Part shown: one piece after another, positions 6,701 to 15,311 of the stretch
Layout: every line of letters starts with the position of its first letter
Numbering within the stretch: the stretch's first letter is position 1
Source: NZWG01 sp964478995
GTDB lineage: Bacteria > Fidelibacterota > Marinisomatia > Marinisomatales > UBA1611
NCBI GenBank assembly: GCA_964478995.1
Contig: CAYZJY010000041.1
Location: 1-16,396 of the forward strand
Length of the DNA: 16,396 nucleotides
Direction: 5' to 3'
Notes under the pieces: generated by a model
Told to the model about the DNA's origin: nothing
Databases searched by the model: none
What the model saw: the letters and a program-made list of their open reading frames with translations, nothing else
Translations under genes and position numbers: made by a program

Positions 6701-9700
6701 CGATCGGGTCAGTTATGTCTATGTATAGATCATCAGTTTGTGAGATGTCTTCCGCTGCCAATGGATTTGTTGCCAGGTCTTCCGCGGTCACACCAATGGT
6801 CACGTTACCCTGGTCAGTAACCTCTGGCACGACAAAGTAATAGACCCACACGGTTCCATCCCCACTATCTGGCAAGGTCATTGCTGCGTCTATGGGCGTA
6901 TCAAACTCATTCGGAAATGCTATCTGGATCGTCGGTGTCGCCTTCATTACCTCATTGAATGTCACGGTTATGGTGTCCACCTGACCAGGACTTGCAAATA
7001 ATTGAGAAAAAGTAACCGTCGCCGTGGATGATGTTATATCATAAGTATAATTTGATATCGTATCTCTTCCCGTATTGCCTGCAGCATCAAAACTCTTAAA
7101 TATCATGTCATATAAGCCCTCAGGAAGGTCATCGAGGCCTTCCTCGGTCAGGATGCTGTCCATATGCGATAAGGGACCTGTCTCTCTATCTCCGGCCGCT
7201 CTCTCAGGTTCTGCCAATGTAACAATGATGCTTGTCTCATCTGCAAGATTATTGAAGGCGACAGTACCGGAGTCAACGGGCTCAGACAATGTCCACGCAA
7301 AATTATTCAGTACATTACTGTAAGAGTCTGAACCTGGAACGACACTGGTAAAGGTCGGAGCAGCATTGTCAACCACCAGATCTGTCCTGCCAGTGATATC
7401 ACCATTTGAAATGACGTTACCGGCCACATCATTGGCCGTTACCAAGAGTTCTATGTTACCATTGATGGAATCAAGCCCAGCAGTATTAAGTGGTATGGCA
7501 AAGGTCCAGACTGTGTCTCCATCGCCTAACTCAGTTAGGGGCTGATCTGAAAGAGGATCTTCTATCCCTGGATAGATTACAGTTACCGTTGGCACGTGCA
7601 CAGAGTCCATTTCCTCTGAAAATGTAAAGGTTGCGAGTGTAGATTCATCTCCCGATCTGACCAGACCATCACCTTCATATGTGATCGCTGCTGTTGGGAG
7701 ATCACGATCGACAATTATTGATAGGGTATCACTAGATCCAGATCTATTTCCTGCCGTATCAACATGGACTGAATAGACGTTATATATGCCCGATATAGGT
7801 GTATCCACATAGAAGGGCGTCATCGGGTCTCCCTCATTAGCGGGTTGGTAATAGGCAGAGTCTGAATATGAAGGGTCTTCCTCATCATCTACAAAAAGAG
7901 AGATAACCCCTCTGTTTCCATCTAAAATATCTGTCAGGACCACAGTGACCCTGGCCTCATTTGTTCTATTATCCTGGATTGATTCACCCTTATCAGTACT
8001 ATTTTCCAAGTCTGGTAGTCCTAGAACATTAGGTGCAAGTGTATCAACGATGATGGTCACTGGTGCACTTGGATCGGTATAATTCCCTGCTGAATCAATG
8101 ACGACATATGTAACGAGAAATTCACCTGGGTCTAATTTTTTATCATCAGGTACAGAGAGAGTGTCCTTTGTCTTATTGTAGCCATTAACGGTCCTCATGA
8201 CCAATGCATTTGTGATGCCAGACTGGATATAAAGGTGCAAGGAGTCTTGATAAGGTGACAGTCCTTTGACCTCAAACTGAGGTACTCTTGAATTTGTGGT
8301 GTCATCCTGGGAAGAAAAGCCGCTATCAAATCCTGCAAGCAGGTTTGTCGTATCTCCATCCATGGAGTGTGGAGTTGTGTCGAGTCTGAAGGAAAATGCT
8401 GGTGATGCATCAGAAAGATTACCCGCGTTGTCCCTTGACTTGATCGTCACTGCATATTCATCATCTCCTGAAATGTCACCCGTAATTGATTCCGTGGTCG
8501 CTGAGGCCTTTAGTCTTTGGTTTTGTACCCCATTAAAGAACAGGTAGACCGAGTCTGTGACCATGAGATTTTCTACGGTAAATGTTGGAGACGTATCATT
8601 GGTCAGGTTATCGTCATCTTTTGTACCTGTATCTGATGCAGCATCAAGGTCAATGCCCACGGCGGACACGTCCTCTGCATCTTGGTCAACTGTGATGGTT
8701 AATGAAAGAGTATTGGAAGATCTATTGCCTGCCGTGTCGATCGCTACCACATGATAACTATAATCTCCGTTAGCATCATTCGCAACTGAGTACGTCAGAG
8801 AACCATCACTCGGGACAATGAGGGAATCTTTGATTGCATCATTCTCATATAAAAGTCCAAAATCACCTTCAACGAATCCCGTTGAAACCAAATTCATTGT
8901 AGTAACATTGGTCAAATTATCCGAATCAGATATCCCAGAATCATGACTCGCGATAAGATCCGGTGCTGATGGTGTATCTGGATTGGTGAAGTCGATCTTG
9001 ATCGATGTTCCAGCGCTGGCAGCAGATTCATTGCCCGCGGGATCGATCACAACATAGGTCAGCTCATAGGTTCCCTCATCCAATCTAGAAGCATTTGGAA
9101 TGGTCAGTGTGTCTATTAGTACATCAAGGTCCTTTGTGCCACCAACCACAAATTCATTTGACACGCCATCATTCACAAAAAGTCTTATGGAATCGGTCTT
9201 TGAGGATAATTGGGTAAATCTAATTTTTGGTTCCCTAAGATTAGTGATGTCATCTGAATCAGATATTCCTGAATCATAATCTGATACCAGGTCTGGCGCA
9301 GTGACAATGGTAAAAGGCGTGGTGTCTACACGAATTTCCAAGGGGGGATCCGTCAAAGCACTTAGGTTGCCAGCATAGTCCTTTGCCTTCATCGTTATCT
9401 CATGCAGGTTATCGTTCAATGCAGAAGTTGTAAATGAATGGGTTGTACTTGTGGCAATATCCTTTTGATCCAGTGTCCCATCAACAAAAAGGAAGACAGA
9501 GTCCGTTGCGGTCAATCCTGTCAGTGTAAATGATGGTGTGTTATCTTTGGTTATCTCATCATCATTTGCTGCTCCAGTGTCCGAGTCATCATCAAGGTCT
9601 ATTGTTACACCAGTCACAACAGGAGCGTCTGTGTCTATGGTTACGGTTAAGGCACCTGAGGTGAGCGATGTGTTTCCAGCCGGATCTTTAGCATAAAGGG

Positions 9701-12700
9701 AATAATTGCTTGTTACAGCACCATTTACCCATACGTTTTTTGAACCAGAATTTTCCGTAACTAATTCACTTCCAACAACAGTACCGAGCGTATTTTTTAT
9801 ATATATACTATCATCCTTCGACACGTTTGAAGCAACGAAAATAATATTTTCAGCATTTGTTAAATTATCAGAGTTAGATGTACCTTTATCATAGAGAGCA
9901 AAAAGATCAAGATCGTCAGGTGTCACTGGTGCTGTTGCATCAATGAAAACATTGATCCCTGCGCTCTCAGTTGAGGTATTCCCTGCTGAGTCGATCACAA
10001 AATAGGTGAATGTATAACGATCATCAGCGAGTACAGAGCCAATTCTAAGTGTGTCAATGACAAACTGAGGCAGATTATCGCCGTGGTTTTTTAGCATTCT
10101 ATACTCACCGATCACTACATCATTCAGACTCGCATTCAGCGCATCATAAAAGATCCTAATTGAATCTGCTTGCCCCGCTGCAAGACCTGAGACCTCAAGA
10201 TTTGGTCTCGTATTACTTGTAATGTCATCTGTATTTGAAAATCCTGAGTCATCCTCTGTTAAAAGATTCAATACGTTCCCCGTATTTGGTGCTTGGGTAT
10301 CTATTCGAAAAGGAAGAGCGGTTGTTGGGTCTGATAGATTTCCAGCGGCATCTCTGTTAACAATGGTCGCTGAATAAGGAAGAACTTGATTTGCCAGGGT
10401 AGTGGATGTGAAGGTGACAGAATTTGCGTCTACCTTCTTCCTAGAGACCGTATCCGTATCAATAACAAGGAAGATCGAATCACCGATGGCATTGACGCCA
10501 GACAAGCCTGTTATGCTGAATGTTGGTGTTGTGTCATTGGTAAGATCATCGTTGTCCTTATTTCCCGTATCAGAGCTCGCGCTCAGATCGACCGATAGAC
10601 TGCTAAGGTTAGTTGCAGTCTTGTCAAAAGTAACAGCACTTCCATCAGTCGTGGCACTTACAGCATCACCGGCATTGGCCGCTTGATCAAAAAATGTTAT
10701 GTTGAATGCAATATTTCCCTCGGTGTCTCCATCTTGCATGGTGTAGGAACCAGTCCAATTCGCATTTGCTCCAGTAGGAGTGACATTGTTTCCAGCGATC
10801 GTGAATACTGGATCAGATATGAGAGATTCATCTGCCACAACAGTCAAGGTGACCACACTCCCTACTCTTGCCATGCTGCTGCTATAATTATTGTTACTGG
10901 TCAAGGTCACTGTTGTCAGAGTTGGGTCAGTTCTGTCAAATGTTACCTGAGTTCCATCCGTGGTCGTAGTCGCGGTCGTGCCAGAGTTACCAGAGTAGTC
11001 CATGTAATCAAGTGAGAGTCCGATCAGCCCATCGGAATCCGTGTTCTGCATCTGGTATGTCCCCGTCCAGATCGCGTTGGTCCCTCCGGCCGTCTCGTCC
11101 GCTACCGCATTACCTGCGACGGTTAATACCGGTGTCTGTAATAGTTCACTACCAACAATTGAAACAGTGACCACATCATTAGTTTTTGCCTCTGTGGATA
11201 GATTGGAATTATTTGATGCGTAACTTAGTGTCGTGATTGTCGGGGCTGTCTTGTCAAAGGTCACCTCGTCACCGTCTGATGTCGCCACGACCTGCTCTCC
11301 TGCATATCCATTGAGATCGACATAGTCAATGGTGAAAGGTATTGAAACCCCATTACCGCCATTGTCATCGGTCGCGTCTGTCATGGTATGGGTCGCGACC
11401 CAACTCTCCTTTGTCCCATTCCATGATAGGGACTTTGAAGGTGCCCGTGAGACACCATTGATCGTGATGTCAATGGAACTGTTCAGTAGCTGCTCATTAG
11501 AGTCAAAGGAAAGGCTAATGACGCTTCCTGACTTTGCGTAAAGATCATTGAAAGAATTATCCGTTGTGAGAGAGACATTGCTTAAAACGGGCTGTGACTT
11601 GTCATAAGTGACCTGGTCCCCGTCTGCATCATTCACCAATGCGGTCTGCTCTGTACCATCATTTCCAGCACTATCGGCAAATGTAATGCTAAATGGAATG
11701 GTGCCATTTGATTCATTCTCGGTCATGGTATAGGTCGCGGTCCAATTTTGTGCATCTGCCCCAATTGCAACCGTTGCTGTTTGGGTGGCTATTGTGACGG
11801 TTGGCTCAACAATGTTCTCATTGGAGACGATGGTAAGAGTGATGATGTTTCCTGGTACGGCCAGTTCATCTCCGCTACCATTATTGGATGCCATGGATGC
11901 GGTAGTAATGGTTGGAGCGCTCTTATCCACTGTCACGGCATCGCCGCCTGTAAGGGATGTGACAGCGGCCCCGCTATTTCCTGCAATGTCCGTAAAAGCG
12001 ACATTGAAAGCAGCGGTTCCATCAGCAATGCCTCCTGAAACTGCCTTTGTCGCCGTCCAATTACTTGCAGTCGCACCTTCGGTGACGGTCACATTTGTTG
12101 TCGCACCGAGCATGGATACGGTTGGTTGGTTAATATCTTCAGCAGATACAATGGTAAGGGTGATCACATCGTTCTCTTTTGCGAGATGGTCATACGTATT
12201 GTTAGAGGCTATGGTCACGGTACCTAGAGTTGGTAGGGTATTATCATAGATTACTGCAGAGCCATCCGTTGTAGCAGTAACGGTGGCACCAGTATTCCCC
12301 GTAGCATCTGTATAACCACTGATGTTTATGGGTATGGACGCGCCATCTATGGCATCATCCGTTGGGCTAGACATCGAATATTTAAAATCAAAGTATGTAG
12401 ATGATTTGGTGCCATCGTCCACGGTAGCATTATTACCATTGATCGTAACGGTAGGGAGTGTATTAGCCTTGATATCCTCATCCAAGGTAAGTGAAACTGT
12501 GATCTCATCATTAACTATGGCCAATGCGTCATTGGAATTATCTGATTCAATGGTAACAATGGTAAAAGAAGGAGCCTGCTTGTCAAACGTAACTCCCCCA
12601 TCTGAGTCATTGGCAACCGCAGTAACTTGCGTACCATCATTGTTTGCAATGTCAGAAAAATCGACGGTAAAGGTAACCACGCCAGTGTTGTCACTGCTCT

Positions 12701-15287
12701 GCATTGTATAGGTTGCGGTATAGACCTTCTCGCCATTGCTTCCAGATGCGATGGACGCGGCATTGCCTGCGATCGTGATCGTTGGCGTCTGTATGTTCTC
12801 ACTTGCAGTGACCGCAATGGTTATCACATCCCCAACCTTTGCAAGTGTTGGACCATTACCATTATTGGAAGAAATGTCCACCGTTGGCATTGTGGGGGTT
12901 GTTTCATCATAGACGATCTTGCTTCCATCGGTAAGGGACGTAACCTGAGCACCACTATTCCCTGCTATGTCTTGAAAATCTATCGTAAAGTCTACGTCTC
13001 CCTCCGTATCACCTGACTGCATGGTATATGAGGCTGCCCACGAGGTATTACTCCCTGAGACAGTGGCCGCATTCCCGTCCATTGACACCTCTGGGGATGC
13101 TATCACATTTTCAGATGATGTAAATGACAAGGTCACAATATCGCCTTCCTTGGCATAGTCAGTATTATCATTGTTCGATGTCACTGTAACAGCCGATAAT
13201 GTTGGGACTTGTCGGTCAAAGGTCACTGAAGAACTATTGGTCGTGGCGGTTACTGCATTTCCAGCATTGCCTGTAAGATCAGAGAATGCTATCGAAATCG
13301 CTACTGCACCCTGAGTGTCAGTACTATTTGTTGTGATCGATGCCGTATAGTCTGTTGCAGAACCACCAACTGCAGCAACTGTTGCTGACCTTCCAGCCAA
13401 AAAGACGGTAGGTGCCGCAATGAGATCCTCATCAGAGGTGATCGTCAGAGTGATAACGTCTCCTTCTTTTGCATAGGCGTCATTTGCGTTATTGGATGCG
13501 ATCGATACAAGTGTCAGTGTGGGCTTGGTATTGTCAATGGTGACAGCACTACCCGCAGAAGATATGTCTGTTGTATTACCTGAGGCATCTGCAAGAGTAA
13601 AGGCATAACTCGCTGCCCCATCAGCCTCTCCACCTCCCATGGTATAACTGATCTCCCAATTGGTGGCATTGGTAGAACTGATGTTTGCTGCAGATATGTT
13701 TTGTCCCGCTATGGACGCACTTGATATTCCCCAAGGGCTCTTATTATCATCGGTCTGGAGGTCTTCATCTGTTACCACTGCAATGGTTATGACGTCCCCG
13801 CTTGTCGCCAGGGTCGATGTTGAGTTACTTGAGGCTACCGTAATGGAATTCGTGCCAGGGTCTGTCTTATCGTAGGTCACGTTATTACCAGACAGGATCG
13901 CAGTTGCCTGGGTTCCTTGGTTTCCAGCAAGGTCATAGAAATCTATTGTGAAAGTCACCGTACCATTATCATCCTCAGTATCCATGGTCTTGGTTGCCGT
14001 CCAGGATAATTGGTCCCCACTAGGATTTGCCTCAGCAGCATTCTCACCAACGATGGTTGCAGTTGGTGTTTGTGCCTTTTCGGATGTATAGAAGGTCAAT
14101 GTGACCACATCATCTGGCTTCGCCTTTTCACTACTAAGTGCATTATTGGATGCGATCGTGATACCGGTCAGCGTGGGATCTACGGAATCGAATGTGACAG
14201 CCGTTCCATCACTGGTGGATGATTGATTCGAAAGCGTGTTCCCTGCCCTGTCCTTGATGTTTGATATCAAGAATGCCACATCGCCCTGCGTGTCACCAGA
14301 CTGCATCGTTCGTGCGGCTGAATAGGATGAGGCCGCAGTATTAGGATTTGGAGTAATTGAGTTTCCATCAATGGTCACCGTTGGCGCGACCTGAAGGATC
14401 TCACTTGAACCAATGGTTAAAGTTACTATGTCACTTGTCTTTGCAAGGGTTGTCGTTGAATTATTTGATGCCAATGAAGTGGTTAACGTTGGACTGGTCA
14501 TGTCGATGGTCACAGATGAACCATCTGTTGTGGAAGTCAACGCTGATGAACCTAGATTTTCATTCTCATCATAATAAGTAATATTGAATGTTGCAGCGCC
14601 TTCTGAGTGAGTGGATACCGTATTTGCAACGCTCCAACTCTGGCCAGATCCGCTTGCAGTGACGGCCACTCCAGAGATATTGCCTGAAGGATCAAAGTTC
14701 GTATCAGTGCTTAGATTCTCTGAGGTAGTAAAAGCAACCGTTATCGCATCGCCAGATTTTGCCCATTCCGTATCACTATTATTGGAGGTAATGCTACTGG
14801 TCGATATGCTAGGCCGTGTCAGGTCAAGGGTGAATGCCTCTCCACTAGCACCAGGATAGGGCGTTGAACCATCCTGAGTTGTCAGTCTAAGGTTGATCGT
14901 ACCATCGTTACCAGGCCATGCCGCTAGGTCTGTCATTCTTGTGTGGGCAAATGCGATCTGCATGGTCCCACTGGCAGATGTCCTGAACATCCCAGAACCG
15001 ATCCAGGTACCATCTGTTGCACTCGCATTCTCAATGTAGTGCCATGTCGAGCCACCATCAAAAGAGGCCTGAACAAAATAATTCGTACTCGTTGCAAATG
15101 ATGAACCTGTGAATGAGAATCCACCACTCCCATCAACACCCGATGCGGTACTGACATTGATATTATACTTGCTGTAACTAGATAACTGACCTGAAGGTAT
15201 GAAGTCTACGGTCTGCGCCATTGCACTGGCACTCAGCAATAGTAACGCAAATATTCCATTAAATTTGAATTTATCTTTATTCATCAT
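3495..15287 (-). CDS. giant secreted multi-Ig repeat protein with type IX-like sorting domain
   Basis: A 3930-residue secreted protein, probably a surface adhesin or filament. Order of parts: signal peptide (1-24, ending AMA); N-terminal domain (25-162); 13 Ig-like type-A repeats (163-1561); nine Ig-like type-B repeats (1562-2533); about four more Ig-like domains with FSEEMDS or FNEVMKA motifs (2534 to about 2980); an FN3-like domain (about 3115-3215, with VSVQWTAF); two cadherin-like segments opening with VNDTPVF (about 3335) and KNDAPVI (about 3515); and a C-terminal sorting domain (about 3840-3930) with QNYPNPFNPTTTITYD, GVYFIQL and KKMMLLK. That domain type directs export by type IX-like systems in FCB bacteria. 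I found a single cysteine, near residue 3456, as expected for a long extracellular chain stabilised by calcium rather than disulfides. No enzymatic domain is evident. The gene begins 24 bp after the barrel-protein gene without a clear ribosome-binding site; ATGATG is the start. Confidence 0.95.
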   Translation of the reverse strand: MMNKDKFKFNGIFALLLLSASAMAQTVDFIPSGQLSSYSKYNINVSTASGVDGSGGFSFTGSSFATSTNYFVQASFDGGSTWHYIENASATDGTWIGSGMFRTSASGTMQIAFAHTRMTDLAAWPGNDGTINLRLTTQDGSTPYPGASGEAFTLDLTRPSISTSSITSNNSDTEWAKSGDAITVAFTTSENLSTDTNFDPSGNISGVAVTASGSGQSWSVANTVSTHSEGAATFNITYYDENENLGSSALTSTTDGSSVTIDMTSPTLTTSLASNNSTTTLAKTSDIVTLTIGSSEILQVAPTVTIDGNSITPNPNTAASSYSAARTMQSGDTQGDVAFLISNIKDRAGNTLSNQSSTSDGTAVTFDSVDPTLTGITIASNNALSSEKAKPDDVVTLTFYTSEKAQTPTATIVGENAAEANPSGDQLSWTATKTMDTEDDNGTVTFTIDFYDLAGNQGTQATAILSGNNVTYDKTDPGTNSITVASSNSTSTLATSGDVITIAVVTDEDLQTDDNKSPWGISSASIAGQNISAANISSTNATNWEISYTMGGGEADGAASYAFTLADASGNTTDISSAGSAVTIDNTKPTLTLVSIASNNANDAYAKEGDVITLTITSDEDLIAAPTVFLAGRSATVAAVGGSATDYTASITTNSTDTQGAVAISIAFSDLTGNAGNAVTATTNSSSVTFDRQVPTLSAVTVTSNNDNTDYAKEGDIVTLSFTSSENVIASPEVSMDGNAATVSGSNTSWAASYTMQSGDTEGDVDFTIDFQDIAGNSGAQVTSLTDGSKIVYDETTPTMPTVDISSNNGNGPTLAKVGDVITIAVTASENIQTPTITIAGNAASIASGSNGEKVYTATYTMQSSDNTGVVTFTVDFSDIANNDGTQVTAVANDSDGGVTFDKQAPSFTIVTIESDNSNDALAIVNDEITVSLTLDEDIKANTLPTVTINGNNATVDDGTKSSTYFDFKYSMSSPTDDAIDGASIPINISGYTDATGNTGATVTATTDGSAVIYDNTLPTLGTVTIASNNTYDHLAKENDVITLTIVSAEDINQPTVSMLGATTNVTVTEGATASNWTATKAVSGGIADGTAAFNVAFTDIAGNSGAAVTSLTGGDAVTVDKSAPTITTASMASNNGSGDELAVPGNIITLTIVSNENIVEPTVTIATQTATVAIGADAQNWTATYTMTENESNGTIPFSITFADSAGNDGTEQTALVNDADGDQVTYDKSQPVLSNVSLTTDNSFNDLYAKSGSVISLSFDSNEQLLNSSIDITINGVSRAPSKSLSWNGTKESWVATHTMTDATDDNGGNGVSIPFTIDYVDLNGYAGEQVVATSDGDEVTFDKTAPTITTLSYASNNSNLSTEAKTNDVVTVSIVGSELLQTPVLTVAGNAVADETAGGTNAIWTGTYQMQNTDSDGLIGLSLDYMDYSGNSGTTATTTTDGTQVTFDRTDPTLTTVTLTSNNNYSSSMARVGSVVTLTVVADESLISDPVFTIAGNNVTPTGANANWTGSYTMQDGDTEGNIAFNITFFDQAANAGDAVSATTDGSAVTFDKTATNLSSLSVDLSASSDTGNKDNDDLTNDTTPTFSITGLSGVNAIGDSIFLVIDTDTVSRKKVDANSVTFTSTTLANQVLPYSATIVNRDAAGNLSDPTTALPFRIDTQAPNTGNVLNLLTEDDSGFSNTDDITSNTRPNLEVSGLAAGQADSIRIFYDALNASLNDVVIGEYRMLKNHGDNLPQFVIDTLRIGSVLADDRYTFTYFVIDSAGNTSTESAGINVFIDATAPVTPDDLDLFALYDKGTSNSDNLTNAENIIFVASNVSKDDSIYIKNTLGTVVGSELVTENSGSKNVWVNGAVTSNYSLYAKDPAGNTSLTSGALTVTIDTDAPVVTGVTIDLDDDSDTGAANDDEITKDNTPSFTLTGLTATDSVFLFVDGTLDQKDIATSTTHSFTTSALNDNLHEITMKAKDYAGNLSALTDPPLEIRVDTTPFTIVTAPDLVSDYDSGISDSDDITNLREPKIRFTQLSSKTDSIRLFVNDGVSNEFVVGGTKDLDVLIDTLTIPNASRLDEGTYELTYVVIDPAGNESAASAGTSIKIDFTNPDTPSAPDLIASHDSGISDSDNLTNVTTMNLVSTGFVEGDFGLLYENDAIKDSLIVPSDGSLTYSVANDANGDYSYHVVAIDTAGNRSSNTLSLTITVDQDAEDVSAVGIDLDAASDTGTKDDDNLTNDTSPTFTVENLMVTDSVYLFFNGVQNQRLKASATTESITGDISGDDEYAVTIKSRDNAGNLSDASPAFSFRLDTTPHSMDGDTTNLLAGFDSGFSSQDDTTNSRVPQFEVKGLSPYQDSLHLYIQSGITNALVMRTVNGYNKTKDTLSVPDDKKLDPGEFLVTYVVIDSAGNYTDPSAPVTIIVDTLAPNVLGLPDLENSTDKGESIQDNRTNEARVTVVLTDILDGNRGVISLFVDDEEDPSYSDSAYYQPANEGDPMTPFYVDTPISGIYNVYSVHVDTAGNRSGSSDTLSIIVDRDLPTAAITYEGDGLVRSGDESTLATFTFSEEMDSVHVPTVTVIYPGIEDPLSDQPLTELGDGDTVWTFAIPLNTAGLDSINGNIELLVTANDVAGNVISNGDITGRTDLVVDNAAPTFTSVVPGSDSYSNVLNNFAWTLSEPVDSGTVAFNNLADETSIIVTLAEPERAAGDRETGPLSHMDSILTEEGLDDLPEGLYDMIFKSFDAAGNTGRDTISNYTYDITSSTATVTFSQLFASPGQVDTITVTFNEVMKATPTIQIAFPNEFDTPIDAAMTLPDSGDGTVWVYYFVVPEVTDQGNVTIGVTAEDLATNPLAAEDISQTDDLYIDITDPIATFTYANVSNPDLTNIGIGGDSVQVTVSMNEPLSPSDPIPTINYTFGWGDGEDGTTVTGAVPESTINADSVWIFKIALSDSVQDDGHINFELIAQDRSNNSVTSFVDENIFLVDNQPPVAFETGLISTHGLNPVQGWITGVTDTIGVQVPIQTYQEDSTLFLGGYVQIQFYNLNRGTAWVTPGPDDPIVESGPTEQFYRNIDSLYAVMDTTTGVDQLLTGDSLAVRARIVDRHGNITNGTTSGTRLAFDPTAPSRGEVSGGNFVEGDTLFSNDTVSVQWTAFQESDEDESGIERYEVSILKIDSLTLEGTLIHGWDTLAPDVTSYTQGLFLEHDTRYVGYIRAFDVAGNISDTLVTDTLLRYNSNPVILTMGNAILNEDLFWTDTVRLTDLDLNVMQGDSFTYQATVTRAEPQEPADTTSGPADSVLFIDSVGVFTWTPTQNDTGSYTIEIVATDAYGLTDTYELPLTVNAVNDTPVFVIPSSGSDLYYVHEWEEDQVADSIPELVLSRYIEDVDNDIATEITWQAVILDTSQLDEDYPLGQVIVGPNTPWEVHAKLNREYLGLDPQMSANDMSRMSHETIQLINNTRTNPTISCSIWVKQYEGVDDSVVATFSSAPNYYGDNHRIIFIAQDNGGAVAKDTIHASIDAKNDAPVIAKDMIAEVVEVWENDSIWMEFGQYVNDVDDTSLVFTLSAVVDAALGNDDKVTILPSVEFVGTLDDVTFTSSGLGDSVLFVPEKLFDDHVDIQLKVSDENASDSTMFRLDVRHVDRPKIAVSLLQQNAFTKFLQVIVTDTASKTVNLSMEVQNQGIALDTVAAHTYSGHLSFEASGNYSIDIYASAHVGDTTLSETFSLAAGKVASRWHGSSYDGRFSIIGNPGALSYDQPFLIADSSLFEEHFYDRASYVLGSENFYFNTPIEVRFASDRDDLAIYRRKNGVVWQELPSLTIENEIFTLSDQSGYFRLGPKTIIVPEQTNIHQNYPNPFNPTTTITYDIGLLDGLRQNVSINVYNLLGQNITTLVENKDQIGQFKIQWDGYDKFGQQMGSGVYFIQLTTKTGIVKNKKMMLLK
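7689..10604 (-). repeat. nine type-B Ig-like repeats arranged as three copies of a three-domain cassette
   Basis: Residues 1562-2533 hold nine domains of about 108 residues, each opening with an Asp-rich loop such as SDTG-KDDDNLTND or DSGISDSDNLTN and ending in D-x-AGN-x-S and a VDxxxP linker. Domains 1, 4 and 7 resemble one another (SDTG, PTFT, DSVFLF). So do 2, 5 and 8 (DSG, DSIRLF, TYVVIDSAGN) and 3, 6 and 9 (SDNLTN, VDTAGNRS). The cassettes are residues 1562-1891, 1892-2206 and 2207-2533. The Asp loops suggest calcium binding. Confidence 0.85.
10605..14801 (-). repeat. 13 tandem type-A Ig-like repeats
   Basis: Residues 163-1561 contain 13 consecutive domains averaging about 108 residues. 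Each shows the order: SNN or SDN near the start; A-K-x-G-D-x-V/I-T-L-T; S-x-E-x-L/I; P-T-V-T-I-x-G-N; W-T-A-T-Y-T-M; a G-D-T-x-G turn; F-x-D-x-AGN-x-G; T-D-G-S-x-V-T-F-D; and x-P-T-L into the next. The copies are well diverged in sequence, so the expansion is old or under selection for variety rather than a recent DNA duplication. Confidence 0.9.
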
Positions 15288-15311
15288 TCTAAGTAATTAG
15301 ATATTTGAAGA

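Noticed and set aside
10386..12711. Plus-strand frames of 70-154 codons within the giant gene region (for example 11785-12249)
   Set aside because: They are antisense shadows of the biased, repetitive Ig-like coding sequence; no start signals or protein features.
3495..15287. CRISPR-like or mobile repeat array
   Set aside because: The periodicity is at protein level (about 108 residues, diverged DNA) and comes from tandem Ig-like domains.
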